NCBI RefSeq assembly: GCF_042885655.1
Contig: NZ_JBHVRO010000012.1
Location: 42,836-106,835, forward strand
DNA: 64,000 nucleotides
Direction: 5' to 3'
Source of the DNA: Psychrobacillus sp042885655
Lineage (GTDB): Bacteria; Bacillota; Bacilli; Bacillales_A; Planococcaceae
Under the pieces are notes generated by a model, which had not been told where the DNA came from, searched no databases, and was given only the letters and a program-made list of their open reading frames with translations. Below, in pieces: positions 8,701-17,026 of the stretch. Numbering within the stretch: the first letter of the stretch is position 1; each line of letters begins with the position of its first letter. Both the position numbers and the translations under genes were made by a program.

Positions 8701-9306
8701 TTATTTTAAAAATGAACTACCTACTTCTAAACTATCTTCCAAAATTAGTATCCCTTTAACTTCTGGTGCATTTGGTAATGCTAATTCTCTTGCGGAACAA
8801 AGCATACCGCTTGATGCAACACCGCGAAGCTCTGCATCTTTAATAATCATTCCCGAAGGCATTACTGCCCCTACCTTTGCTACAACAACTTTTTGTCCAG
8901 CTTCTACGTTAGGTGCCCCGCAAACTATTTGTAATGTATTCTCACCAACATTTACTTGGCAAACTTTTAGCTTGTCGGCGTTTGGATGTTGTTCTAAAGA
9001 TTCCACGTAACCTACAACAAACTTTGGAGAAAAATCTACAACTAATTTATATTCTACATTATTAGAAACTAGAGCTTTTTCTACTTTATTTACCAAATCC
9101 TCTGTTAAATCCACGTTTCCTTTAGCTTGAATTTCTGCATATTTACTAAATCCAAAAATATTGATCGCTACTACTTCTTCGGATTTTGCATCTTTAACTA
9201 GCGTGACATCACCTTTTGTTTCTGTAACTACTTTTTCAATTTTTTCTGGAGTTAATTGCAGTAATAATACATCTCCAACGCCATCTCGGTTGTAAAAAAC
9301 ATTCAT
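8701..9306 (-). CDS. ytpR: YtpR family tRNA-binding-domain protein
   Basis: The 201-residue protein has a family-specific N-terminal domain (1-90), then a tRNA-binding OB fold like the N-terminal region of PheT: 'FVVGYVESLEQHPNADKLKV', 'IVCGAPNVEAGQKVVVA', 'MIIKDAELRGVASSGMLCS'. It is a stand-alone EMAP-II-like RNA binder whose precise RNA partner is not known to me. Its ATG overlaps the last base of the ytpQ stop (TAATG), so the two are translationally coupled. Confidence 0.9.
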   Translation of the reverse strand: MNVFYNRDGVGDVLLLQLTPEKIEKVVTETKGDVTLVKDAKSEEVVAINIFGFSKYAEIQAKGNVDLTEDLVNKVEKALVSNNVEYKLVVDFSPKFVVGYVESLEQHPNADKLKVCQVNVGENTLQIVCGAPNVEAGQKVVVAKVGAVMPSGMIIKDAELRGVASSGMLCSARELALPNAPEVKGILILEDSLEVGSSFLK

Positions 9307-10118
9307 TATTCTTCTTTCTCCTTCGTTACTCGATTTTTCGCTAAAATAAAAATTGGCTCTAAATCACCATTTTCATATACAAATGATAAAGATGTGATCG
9401 GAACTGTTCCAACTGTAAAGAAATGCATCGTCATTTGAGCAAGAACATCGTACCCTGTTTCATTTCTAATATCACCAATTATCATAACATCTTGATGGGG
9501 TACTGAAATAGTCATATCTCCAACAATTATCTTTTTCATGTCTTTTAATAATGATTCATTAAGTATTCTGCTTGCATCATAACCATCGTTATTGTTGAAA
9601 AAATAAAAAATATTACCTGCTACTTCATCTTTTTTATAGTTATTTACTAAATTTCGAACTTGAAAAAGAGCTCTTTCTCGAATTTCAGTTTCACGAATTC
9701 CCCAACTCTCTAACATTTTTTCATCAAGTAAACGATATGTTTTACCTAAATCTATTGCGTAGTAAATTCTTGTTTCAGCTGTATGTTCTTTTATGATGAA
9801 GCGATTTCCTTCATTCGAATTTTTTGGGAAAGAGGTGGACCGTATAACCGGATAAACAGATGAGGAAGGATTAATGTCTCCCGCAATTTCCTTTTCCATT
9901 GCTTGGAAGGTTTGATGAATAGTATATACTACTTCTTCTATAGCTTGTTCTTTTTTTATTTCATATTTCGCTAAAATCGGAGGAACAGAAATATCGATTC
10001 CTTTGTTTATCGTTTTATGTGTAAGTCGAAGTTTATTCGTTTCTCGATTATAATCATATGCAAATGTATCTTCCGAAAGTTTTGTTTTTAATAAACGTAT
10101 TAGTTCTTGAGCTTGCAT
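9306..10118 (-). CDS. ytpQ: DUF1444 family protein YtpQ
   Basis: The 270-residue cytoplasmic protein has the DUF1444 features: an N-terminal 'DTFAYDYNRETNKLRL' and a C-terminal 'ETGYDVLAQMTMHFF...VPITSLSFVYENGDLEPIFILAKNR' segment. No catalytic motif is recognisable and the function is unknown. The ATG at 10118 follows GGAGGGTGA. The family's constant position between ytpP and ytpR suggests a linked role. Confidence 0.88.
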   Translation of the reverse strand: MQAQELIRLLKTKLSEDTFAYDYNRETNKLRLTHKTINKGIDISVPPILAKYEIKKEQAIEEVVYTIHQTFQAMEKEIAGDINPSSSVYPVIRSTSFPKNSNEGNRFIIKEHTAETRIYYAIDLGKTYRLLDEKMLESWGIRETEIRERALFQVRNLVNNYKKDEVAGNIFYFFNNNDGYDASRILNESLLKDMKKIIVGDMTISVPHQDVMIIGDIRNETGYDVLAQMTMHFFTVGTVPITSLSFVYENGDLEPIFILAKNRVTKEKEE

Positions 10119-10139
10119 TCTTCACCCTCCTTTTTCAAT

Positions 10140-10285
10140 TAAAGACTAAGCTTCTGCTTCTGCGGTTACTCGTCGCAAAAAACTCTGACTATTACCTTGG
10201 AAAGATTGGATCGGAATGATCCTAATCATTCCTTCCCAATTAAAAGCATCCGAAGAAAAACAAATTCGGATGCTTTGCTACTTTC
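10140..10285. repeat. Dispersed intergenic hairpin element, short copy E6
   Basis: The segment contains 'CTGACTATTACC', hairpin A at 10213-10232 (GGAATGAT, CCTA loop, ATCATTCC) and hairpin B at 10245-10274 (AGCATCCGAA paired to TTCGGATGCT). Loop and flank sequences resemble those of E1 and E4, but the stem triplet ATC/GAT differs from E1 (TTC/GAA) and E4 (GGA/TCC), with pairing kept. Confidence 0.7.
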
Positions 10286-10364
10286 TTTATATATGAATTA
10301 GCTATTTTTCTCAAGTATGATGAGCAAAAATAATATATAGTAGGGAGTTTAATTCTAGTTAAGT

Positions 10365-10676
10365 TCAGATTGTTTGCAAGAAGGACACAATTTCTTCTTT
10401 TGTTTTACGATCTTTGCTAACGAAACGCCCTTTTTCTTCCCCTTTATCAAAAACAATAAAACTAGGAATACCGAAAATATCTAATTGAATACAAAGATCA
10501 ATAAATTTGTCTCGATCAACGGAAATAAATTGAAAATCTGAAAATTTTTCTTCCACTTCTCCCATAAAAGGGTCTATGAAATGACAGTCAGGACACCAAT
10601 CCGCTGTAAATTTAAAAACTACCTTATTTTCTTGTTTTAGTTTGTCGAATTGTTCAACAGAAATTAGATTCTCCAC
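10365..10676 (-). CDS. ytpP: Thioredoxin-like protein YtpP
   Basis: The 103-residue single-domain thioredoxin fold carries the redox motif 'WCPDC' (Cys28, Cys31) and the cis-proline region 'GIPSFIVF'. It is a cytosolic thiol-disulfide reductase-like protein; its substrate is unknown. The start is a GTG at 10676 behind AAAGGAGG; the overlapping ATG is out of frame. The lipoprotein gene ends 13 bp upstream, probably in the same transcript. Confidence 0.9.
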   Translation of the reverse strand: MENLISVEQFDKLKQENKVVFKFTADWCPDCHFIDPFMGEVEEKFSDFQFISVDRDKFIDLCIQLDIFGIPSFIVFDKGEEKGRFVSKDRKTKEEIVSFLQTI

Positions 10677-10689
10677 ATATTTTCCTCCT

Positions 10690-11199
10690 TTAGTTAGTTG
10701 AAATGGATCGTACTATTTTCATCATTTGCTCTAAGTTTGAAGCAATATTAGGTTGTTTAGAAATAGTTGTAAGTTTAATGCCACCAATACTCGTGATTAA
10801 TTCAAAGTTTTCTTCGCTATTTTGGATAATTGCAGCAAAACCAAATCGTCCATTTTGTTCAAACGTATTCTTTTCAACTATTTTTAATTTAGTATCAGCT
10901 ATCAATAAATCATAATATAATTGACTTTCAGAAAGCTCATTTGGATTGTTAAATAATATGTATGAATCTTTCCCTTTAGATAATATAATATTAGTTTGGT
11001 CCGATTCTTCAATTGTAAATCCACTTGGCAAAAAGATTTTCAAGTTGCCCACTTTTTCATTTGGCTTTTCAGCATCTCCTTGAAACACGATTTTCGCATT
11101 TTCAATTCCGTCTGCTGCCTGCTCTTCTACTGAAGAACAGCCTACCAATAAAATGACAGCTACCGACACGACACAGAATCGTATCCATTTTCGGGTCAT
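10690..11199 (-). CDS. Small secreted lipoprotein of unknown function
   Basis: The 169-residue product has a signal peptide with lipobox 'LLVGC', lipid attachment expected at Cys21, so it should be anchored on the outer face of the membrane. The mature part has a conserved-looking pattern 'LPSGFTIEESDQTNIILSKG' and 'LIADTKLKIVEKNTFEQNGRF' but no domain that I recognise. The ATG at 11199 follows GGAGGAAGG. It sits directly upstream of ytpP (13 bp). Confidence 0.8.
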   Translation of the reverse strand: MTRKWIRFCVVSVAVILLVGCSSVEEQAADGIENAKIVFQGDAEKPNEKVGNLKIFLPSGFTIEESDQTNIILSKGKDSYILFNNPNELSESQLYYDLLIADTKLKIVEKNTFEQNGRFGFAAIIQNSEENFELITSIGGIKLTTISKQPNIASNLEQMMKIVRSISTN

Positions 11200-11265
11200 T
11201 TACCTTCCTCCATTCAAAGCATAACTGATATATATTTTAACGATGATTTACACCACTTGCAACTA

Positions 11266-11784
11266 CTAGAATTTCTTGGAAAGTTCGTATTGGCCAATAA
11301 GTAAGAGCATAATATGTTCAAACATATCACTTCTTGTTACAAGACCATTTGTAAATACCCCAATTGCGCCTTCCCCTTGACGGATATCATTTGTATTTGT
11401 ATAGACATCCATTATCGGTCCAAGTTCGAACCCCTCTTTCAACTTAGTCGCTATTTCTTTTGGTAAAGGTACACCTGCACCTGTTGCAGTAAAGACATTA
11501 TCGTCATTTGTTACAAGTGCGCCCCAATTACAAATATACATGACACCATCAATTTCATTTACGCCACCTTCTAAACCAATTCCAAATGATGCGTCTGAAT
11601 TCACCATTAATTGTTTAGCACGATTAATAGCACCTTGTCTAGTTTCTTCATCGCTCATTGGCTGGCTTGATACAAGTGATGGTACTTCTTTATTTTCAAA
11701 CTCCGCGTTTGGATAATATAAACTAGATATAGTGTGGACAGCTTTTGTTTTAGCTCTATTATTGGTTCCTATTAATATTTTCAA
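11266..11784 (-). CDS. DUF84 (YjjX-type) inosine/xanthosine triphosphatase-like protein
   Basis: The 172-residue protein matches the YjjX/DUF84 fold. It opens 'ILIGTNNRAKTKAV' (family motif GTxNxxKxxA), has 'SDEETRQGAINRA' and 'DASFGIGLEGGV', and ends with 'QGEGAIGVFTNGLVTRSDMFEH'. Family members hydrolyse non-canonical purine triphosphates (ITP, XTP) to limit misincorporation. It starts at TTG 11784 with AGGAGG 10 bases upstream; no better in-frame start exists. Confidence 0.88.
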   Translation of the reverse strand: MKILIGTNNRAKTKAVHTISSLYYPNAEFENKEVPSLVSSQPMSDEETRQGAINRAKQLMVNSDASFGIGLEGGVNEIDGVMYICNWGALVTNDDNVFTATGAGVPLPKEIATKLKEGFELGPIMDVYTNTNDIRQGEGAIGVFTNGLVTRSDMFEHIMLLLIGQYELSKKF

Positions 11785-11804
11785 ACATTGTTCCTCCTAT
11801 TCTA

Positions 11805-12155
11805 GTAAGAAAAGCGCAAGTCTCCTTTAAGGGCATCTTGTCTTCACCATTTCCAAAGTGCTCGGACAAAACATTGGCTATATTATTACCGTTAGTGCTA
11901 TGGATCGTGAAGTGACTGCGTCACTTCACGATCTATCTATTTTCTATATTGTACACTGCTCAATAGATAAGCAAAAGAAAGTAACTCAGTTCATTGATTG
12001 GGTGACTCTCTTATTAGCACAGTTGATTGGAGCAAAAGGCCTCGAGTACTAGGGAATTAGTAAGCAAATCAAGTCACCCGCCTCGCTCGGACTGAAGGAA
12101 GCGGTTTGATACTTGCCTCATGGTAAGCGTCCTACCACAGCGGAAAACGACCTGT
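11805..12155. repeat. Dispersed intergenic hairpin element, copy E2, with GC-rich block
   Basis: It starts 'AAGAAAAGCGCAAG', then 'CATCTTGTCTTCACCATTTC' and 'GCTATATTATTACCGTTAG'. Hairpin A at 11903-11933 is perfect (GATCGTGAAGTGAC, TGC loop, GTCACTTCACGATC). 'GATAAGCAAAAGAAAGTAAC' follows as in E1, then a GC-rich block with 'TTAGTAAGCAAATCAAG'. Hairpin B is absent. Confidence 0.78.
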
Positions 12156-12229
12156 TCATGAACAAAAAAATTACATACTTATCTTTAAGAAGAGCCAGGC
12201 AAAAAGACGTTCGGTACTTTCAAGAAGGG

Positions 12230-12480
12230 TAGCATATGAATGCGTTGCTTTCCGCTACGGCGGACGCTTTTCGCGGGCATGGCTTCAGCCTCCTGGGCCA
12301 ACACAATGTTGGTCATGAAGGCGTCGCCTCAGGACGAGGCGCCCTTAGCCTTCCTTCCTTTCCTGCGTTCCTGCGGGGCCTTCCGCTCATGCACCTGCCG
12401 CTTCGCTTTCGGTGCAGAAAACATCTGCTATTCCCGCAGAAGTCGCCGCCTCCGCTCCAATCAACTAGTATGTATGGGAA
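12230..12480. repeat. GC-rich mosaic repeat with two hairpin modules
   Basis: It contains CCAACACAATGTTGG followed by 'TCATGAAGGCGTCGCC', then GCCTCAGGACGAGGC, then 'GCCCTTAGCCTT'. The same two-hairpin order occurs inverted at 2165-2320 and in the array at 12520-13560. Open frames here arise from the GC-rich repeat and have no ribosome binding sites that fit. Confidence 0.65.
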
Positions 12481-12519
12481 GATTTATAATTGCTTAGTAA
12501 GATAGTGTTATTTAAATCC

Positions 12520-13560
12520 TAGTTAGGGAACTGTATTTTATCCAGATGCATATCACTACGTTTACTTAAACTATTTCTATCCTCTTAACTATAGCTGTTC
12601 TAAATCTTATTGCTAAGTACTACTCACTTAATGGATTGTAGTGAAAGCTGGCGACTCCAGCGGGATGAGTGAGACAGATGAAACATCACAACGAACGCGT
12701 AAGCGGCGGTGATGGTTCATCGCTCACCCCGCGGAAAGCGTCCACCTGAAACGAAAATCCAAGGTATTATCGTTAGGGAACTATACCTTATCCGGGTGCA
12801 CAAAATTTCACCAAAATTTTAAAAAGCAATGCAACTCATATTTAACAACGATAAAAGGATGGCATAGTCACTAAGTTTACTTAAACTATTTCTATCCTCT
12901 TAGCGATAGCAGGGATAAATCTTCTTGTTAGGTACTACTCACTTAATGGATTGTAGTGAAAGGTGGTGACTCCAGTCGGAGGCCAACAGGATGTTGGTCA
13001 CGAAGGCGTTGCCACACGATGTGGCGCTCTTAGCCTTTGTTCTTCTGTGAGACAGATGGGCCATCACAACGAACGCGTAGCGGCGGTGATGGCCCATCTC
13101 TCACCCCGCGGAACGCGTCCACCTAAAACGGAAATCCGCGGTATTATTAATTCTTTAAAGTACTATCAACATTAGTTAGAGAACTATACTTTTCCCAAGA
13201 TTTTAAAAAGCAATAGCATCTCTTATTTAACAACGATTACTGGATTACATATTAACTTCGTTTACTTAGACTATTTCTATCCCCTTAGCTATAGCTGGTA
13301 AATTTCTTGTTAGGAAATACTCACTTAATGGATTGGAGTGAAAGGTAGCGACTCCAGTCGGAGGCCAACAAGATGTTGGTCACGAAGGCGTTGCCACACG
13401 ATGTGGCGCTCTTAGCCTTTGTTCCTCTGTGAGACAGATGTGCCATCACAACGAACGCGTAGCGGCGCCCTCGCGGAAAGCGTCCACCTGAAACGGAAAT
13501 CCGAGGTATTATTTAATTCTTTAAAGTACCATAAACACTGATTTCGCAGGAAGAAAATCC
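12520..13560. repeat. Three-copy tandem array of the GC-rich repeat
   Basis: Three units of about 315-382 bp share 'TTAG(G/A)GAACT', 'TTTACTTA(A/G)ACTATTTC', 'ACTCACTTAATGGATT(G)', 'GACTCCAG' and 'GCGGAAAGCGTCCACCTGAA'; the ACTCACTTAATGG anchors lie near 12622, 12937 and 13319. Units 1 and 2 contain an inverted repeat near GATGNNNCATCAC...GTGATGG. Units 2 and 3 carry a module of about 66 bp with hairpins CCAACA/TGTTGG and GCCACACGATGTGGC that unit 1 lacks. No protein gene or transposase is visible in 11785-13606. Confidence 0.8.
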
Positions 13561-13572
13561 ATATATTTTCTT

Positions 13573-13603
13573 ATCTTTTAAAAAAAGATGCCACTTGGGC
13601 ACC
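13573..13603 (-). terminator. Terminator of the M42 peptidase gene
   Basis: GGTGCC / GGCATC stem on the minus strand followed by a T-run (A-run 13580-13586 on the plus strand), just after the stop at 13607. Confidence 0.65.
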
Positions 13604-13606
13604 TAT

Positions 13607-14680
13607 TTAAACATTTAATTTTATTGTTTCTAAAGTTGTACGATCGCAAGTCTTTACTAATTTAGTAATTAACTCTTTTGCAGCAGCATAATCATCCGTA
13701 TGAATAATAGAAGCAGAAGTATGAATATAACGAGAGCAAATTCCGATTACAGCACTCGGTACACCTTCATTTGAAGTATGAACACGTCCTGCATCCGTTC
13801 CACCTTGCGAGATAAAATATTGATATGGGATGTTATTTGTTTCTGCTGTATCTAATACAAATTCTCTCATACCACGATGAGTTATCATTGAACGGTCAAA
13901 AATGCGTAAAAGAGTTCCTTTTCCAAGTTGACCAAATTCATTTTTATCACCAGAAGCATCATTTGCAGGGCTTGCGTCTAATGCAAAGAATAGATCAGGA
14001 TTAATCATATTTGCAGATGCTTGTGCACCACGTAGGCCAACCTCTTCCATTACATTAGCTCCAGAATACAACATATTAGGCAGTTTGTCATTTTGCACTT
14101 CTTTTAAAAGTTCAATGGCTAATCCGCAACCATAACGGTTGTCCCAAGCTTTTGCCATAATTTTTTTGTCATTTGCCATTGGTGTGAATGGACATACAGG
14201 AACAATTTGATCACCAGGTTTAACGCCCATACGTAGAACATCTTCTTTGTCGTCTGCACCAATATCAATTAGCATATTTCTAACATCCATTGGCTTATTT
14301 CGCATTTCATCACTCAATAAATGAGGAGGTATTGAACCGATTACACCTGGAATAGTTTTATTATACGTTACAATCTCAACTCGTTGAGCAAGCAGTACTT
14401 GACTCCACCAACCACCCAATGTTTGAAAACGAATCATTCCGTTATCTGTAATGCCAGATACCATAAAACCAACTTCATCCATATGCCCTGCAACTAAAAT
14501 TTTCGGACCATTTTCATCGCCTTTTTTCAAGCCGAAAATGCCTCCTAAATTATCTTGTACAATTTCATCTGAATACTTTTCAAGCTCACTGCGCATGAAA
14601 TTACGTACTGCATGCTCATTACCTGGTGCGCCCGGTAATTCTGTTAATGTTTTAAATAGCGAACGAGTTTCTTCATTCAT
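13607..14680 (-). CDS. ytoP: M42 family metallopeptidase (glutamyl aminopeptidase type)
   Basis: The 357-residue cytosolic aminopeptidase belongs to family M42, which trims peptides as large tetrahedral complexes with two metal ions. Metal ligands are visible: 'AGHMDEVGFMV' (His66, Asp68), 'AWDNRYGC', 'VMEEVGLRGA' (catalytic and ligand Glu), 'ALDASPANDA' and 'IHTSASIIH'. The ATG at 14680 follows AGGAGG by 8 bases and is preferred over an ATG 30 bases upstream. It is transcribed away from ytzB. Confidence 0.92.
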   Translation of the reverse strand: MNEETRSLFKTLTELPGAPGNEHAVRNFMRSELEKYSDEIVQDNLGGIFGLKKGDENGPKILVAGHMDEVGFMVSGITDNGMIRFQTLGGWWSQVLLAQRVEIVTYNKTIPGVIGSIPPHLLSDEMRNKPMDVRNMLIDIGADDKEDVLRMGVKPGDQIVPVCPFTPMANDKKIMAKAWDNRYGCGLAIELLKEVQNDKLPNMLYSGANVMEEVGLRGAQASANMINPDLFFALDASPANDASGDKNEFGQLGKGTLLRIFDRSMITHRGMREFVLDTAETNNIPYQYFISQGGTDAGRVHTSNEGVPSAVIGICSRYIHTSASIIHTDDYAAAKELITKLVKTCDRTTLETIKLNV

Positions 14681-14843
14681 CTGTAAAAGCCTCCTAAAGC
14701 TGGGTTTCAATTTTAAAATATAGATTCCACTTCTATTGTAATAAATGTTGGAATCGTTTACTACATAAAAACTTCGACTACCGAAAAATTTATTTGAATT
14801 TAGATATATGATACACTAAAAAAAAGACTAAGGAGGAATAGCA

Positions 14844-15158
14844 TTGAAACTTCGCGATTATATGATGGGTCTTGGAACAGGTATTGTGATCGGTGTAGTA
14901 GCTAGTCAAGCAGCCAGTAAAATAGACTTGAATAGATCAGCAGAACTTGTATTAAAGGAGATAAAAAATTCATTTAAACAAGAAGGTCCGATAGATGGAT
15001 CATGGATTTACATGCATCCCGAGCCGTTTCAGAAAGAAGCTATTCACTTAAATGTATATAAAGGTGGTATTTCCCGAGTAAAAAATGGTCTACTCGAACA
15101 ATTTGAATTTGCTGCAGACGCAAAAACGGGAACAGTTGTGGAGTTAGTTAAGATTTAA
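14844..15158 (+). CDS. ytzB: PepSY-domain small protein
   Basis: The 104-residue product has an N-terminal hydrophobic glycine-rich segment ('YMMGLGTGIVIGVVA', residues 5-19), possibly a membrane anchor, then a PepSY-like unit ending 'EFAADAKTGTVVEL', the family's typical last strand. Such domains are proposed to modulate peptidases. It starts at TTG 14844 with AGGAGG 8 bases upstream. The neighbour on the opposite strand is a peptidase gene, as in B. subtilis. Confidence 0.82.
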   Translation: MKLRDYMMGLGTGIVIGVVASQAASKIDLNRSAELVLKEIKNSFKQEGPIDGSWIYMHPEPFQKEAIHLNVYKGGISRVKNGLLEQFEFAADAKTGTVVELVKI

Positions 15159-15209
15159 ATAAACCCTAAGGAATCTACTTTTTAGTCGCAATATCAAGCT
15201 TACATTCAG

Positions 15210-15256
15210 ACTTTAGACATACTCGGAAAAAACGAGTTTGTCTAAAGTTTTTTCTA
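15210..15256 (+). terminator. Terminator of ytzB
   Basis: CTTTAGACATACTCG pairs with CGAGTTTGTCTAAAG (one mismatch), followed by a T-run at 15248-15253. Confidence 0.8.
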
Positions 15257-15292
15257 TAAAAATACAATGAAAAAAAGCGAGTCCGAAAAAAG

Positions 15293-15385
15293 ACACTTGT
15301 TTTCCGAGGATGAATCATCGAACCTTCATTGCCAACATATGTTGGTCATGAAGGCGTTGCCGCAGGAGTCTCCTGTCTTTTCCTT
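15293..15385. repeat. GC-rich repeat fragment
   Basis: CCAACATATGTTGG followed by 'TCATGAAGGCGTTGCCGCAG' is the hairpin module of the mosaic repeat family, here without its flanks. The gap 15159-15518 otherwise holds only two terminators. Confidence 0.6.
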
Positions 15386-15452
15386 CTATTTATTAATCAA
15401 GTGTTCTGCGATGATATCAAAAATATCTAGAGAATGAGCAGGAAGAATAATA

Positions 15453-15497
15453 AAAAGGTTTCGGGAATGTTGGACATTCCCGAAACCTTTTCCTTTT
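15453..15497 (-). terminator. Strong terminator of the ytnP operon
   Basis: An 18-bp perfect stem (AAAAGGTTTCGGGAATGT, TGG loop, complement) with a T-run on either side. Confidence 0.88.
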
Positions 15498-15518
15498 AAA
15501 AGAGCATTTTCTCTTTTC

Positions 15519-16364
15519 TTAACGAGTACGTTTGATTTTATCTACTATTTCTTTTCCATCACTGGACCATTTTACCAAACGATAAAAGGCATCATGATAA
15601 AAACTGAACCAGTAATTTTGGCGTAACCCTTCATTTACCCATTTTTCTTTGGCAAAAACAGAAGTCATTGGATAATCGTCATATGCTAACACCCATAATG
15701 GATTTTGGTGTGCATGGGTTGGCATCAAATCTGCCATATGAATAATTGTTTCTCCGTTTTGTTTAAACAAAATAATACTATGTCCATCACTATGTCCACC
15801 AGTATGAACCATCTCGATTCCATCCATAACTTGAATGGATCCTGAAAACGGGATAACTTGCCCTTCAATTGGTTCCCAATTCTCTTTCCAATAGGTATTT
15901 CGAGAACGAATATTTGGATTTTTCATTTCATTCCATTCAACATCCGAGACATAAATCTTAGCATTTGGAAAGCTCGGAACTAGTCTGTCACCTTCCCATT
16001 TTGTTAGCCCACATGCATGGTCAAAATGGAGATGTGTCATAAGAATTATATCGATATCTTCTGGTAATTTTCCTAGTTGAGCTAAATCATCCTCCACCTG
16101 AGATTGATCGGACACTCCATAGTTTCGGAGTTGTTTCTCCGTAAATTTCCCGAAGCCAAGACCTGCTTCCATCAATATATTATGTCCTTTGTATTGAATG
16201 AAAAGCGGATCCGATGGTAATTCAATTTGATTCTTTTCATTGACGGGATATTTCTTTTCCCATAATGGTTTTGGAACAACACCGAACATAGCTCCTCCAT
16301 CCATGTAAGTTGTCCCGCCCTTTAGCCAAGTGAACGACATGTCATGAAATTGAAATGTATCCAT
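15519..16364 (-). CDS. ytnP: MBL-fold hydrolase, quorum-quenching lactonase type (YtnP)
   Basis: The 281-residue metallo-beta-lactamase-fold enzyme has the zinc motif 'HLHFDH' (His111, His113, Asp115, His116), then 'HTGGHSDGHS' and 'HMADLMPTHAH'. B. subtilis YtnP belongs to this subgroup and degrades homoserine-lactone-like signals; that activity is inferred here from similarity. The ATG at 16364 follows AAGGGGA. It is the last gene of the run ytlQ-ytlR-trmB-ytnP on this strand, 16 bp after trmB. Confidence 0.9.
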   Translation of the reverse strand: MDTFQFHDMSFTWLKGGTTYMDGGAMFGVVPKPLWEKKYPVNEKNQIELPSDPLFIQYKGHNILMEAGLGFGKFTEKQLRNYGVSDQSQVEDDLAQLGKLPEDIDIILMTHLHFDHACGLTKWEGDRLVPSFPNAKIYVSDVEWNEMKNPNIRSRNTYWKENWEPIEGQVIPFSGSIQVMDGIEMVHTGGHSDGHSIILFKQNGETIIHMADLMPTHAHQNPLWVLAYDDYPMTSVFAKEKWVNEGLRQNYWFSFYHDAFYRLVKWSSDGKEIVDKIKRTR

Positions 16365-16380
16365 TCTATCAGGTCCCCTT

Positions 16381-17022
16381 TTACACGTATTTTGCTTCTA
16401 CTCGATAAATTGGTTGTCCTTTTGCAGAAAACTTCTCCTCGTATTCTGTCATAATATTATCTACCGGCATATTTGCATGTAAGTCGAGTGAAACGTCTTT
16501 TATTAACATTCCATAAGCCGACATACTCGTTAAAGAATATTCGAATAAGCCACGATTATCCGTTTTAAAATGAATTTCAGCATTATCTATTAAAATAGAT
16601 TCATATAATTTCAAAAACCCTTCATGTGTTAGACGTCTTTTTGCATGTCTAATTTTTGGCCAAGGATCGGAGAAGTTTAAATATACTCGGTCCACATCAT
16701 TTTTTTCAAAGTACTTCGCTAAATCTGCTCCATTAACTTTTAACAAGCGTAAATTTGGTAGTGGTTGTGCCTCGAGTGCATTTTCTAGTGCACTCACTAT
16801 AACACTATCATATAGTTCAATCCCAATATAATTAATAGCAGGATTTTGTTTTGCCATGCCAGTGATAAACTGCCCTTTTCCTGTACCAACTTCTATATGT
16901 AGTGGATTATTATTATTAAATTCTGTATCCCATTTTCCCTTTAGATCTTCTGGATTTGGAATTACAATTTCAGGATGAGCATTTATGAAATCCTCTGCCC
17001 ACGGTTTGTGTCTTAACCTCAT
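16381..17022 (-). CDS. trmB: tRNA (guanine-N7)-methyltransferase
   Basis: TrmB methylates G46 of tRNA using SAM. The 213-residue protein has the SAM loop 'EVGTGKGQF' (44-52), the TrmB signature 'LNFSDPWPK' near residue 117, 'HAKRRL', and a C-terminal 'TEYEEKF..KGQPIYRVEAK'. The ATG at 17022 follows AAAGGGAGT. It lies only 4 bp after ytlR, so the two are co-transcribed. Confidence 0.95.
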   Translation of the reverse strand: MRLRHKPWAEDFINAHPEIVIPNPEDLKGKWDTEFNNNNPLHIEVGTGKGQFITGMAKQNPAINYIGIELYDSVIVSALENALEAQPLPNLRLLKVNGADLAKYFEKNDVDRVYLNFSDPWPKIRHAKRRLTHEGFLKLYESILIDNAEIHFKTDNRGLFEYSLTSMSAYGMLIKDVSLDLHANMPVDNIMTEYEEKFSAKGQPIYRVEAKYV

Positions 17023-17026
17023 TACA

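Noticed and set aside
12236..12505. Overlapping open frames of 85-89 codons in the GC-rich repeat
   Set aside because: They lie in repeat sequence, have no ribosome site that fits and no protein-like composition.
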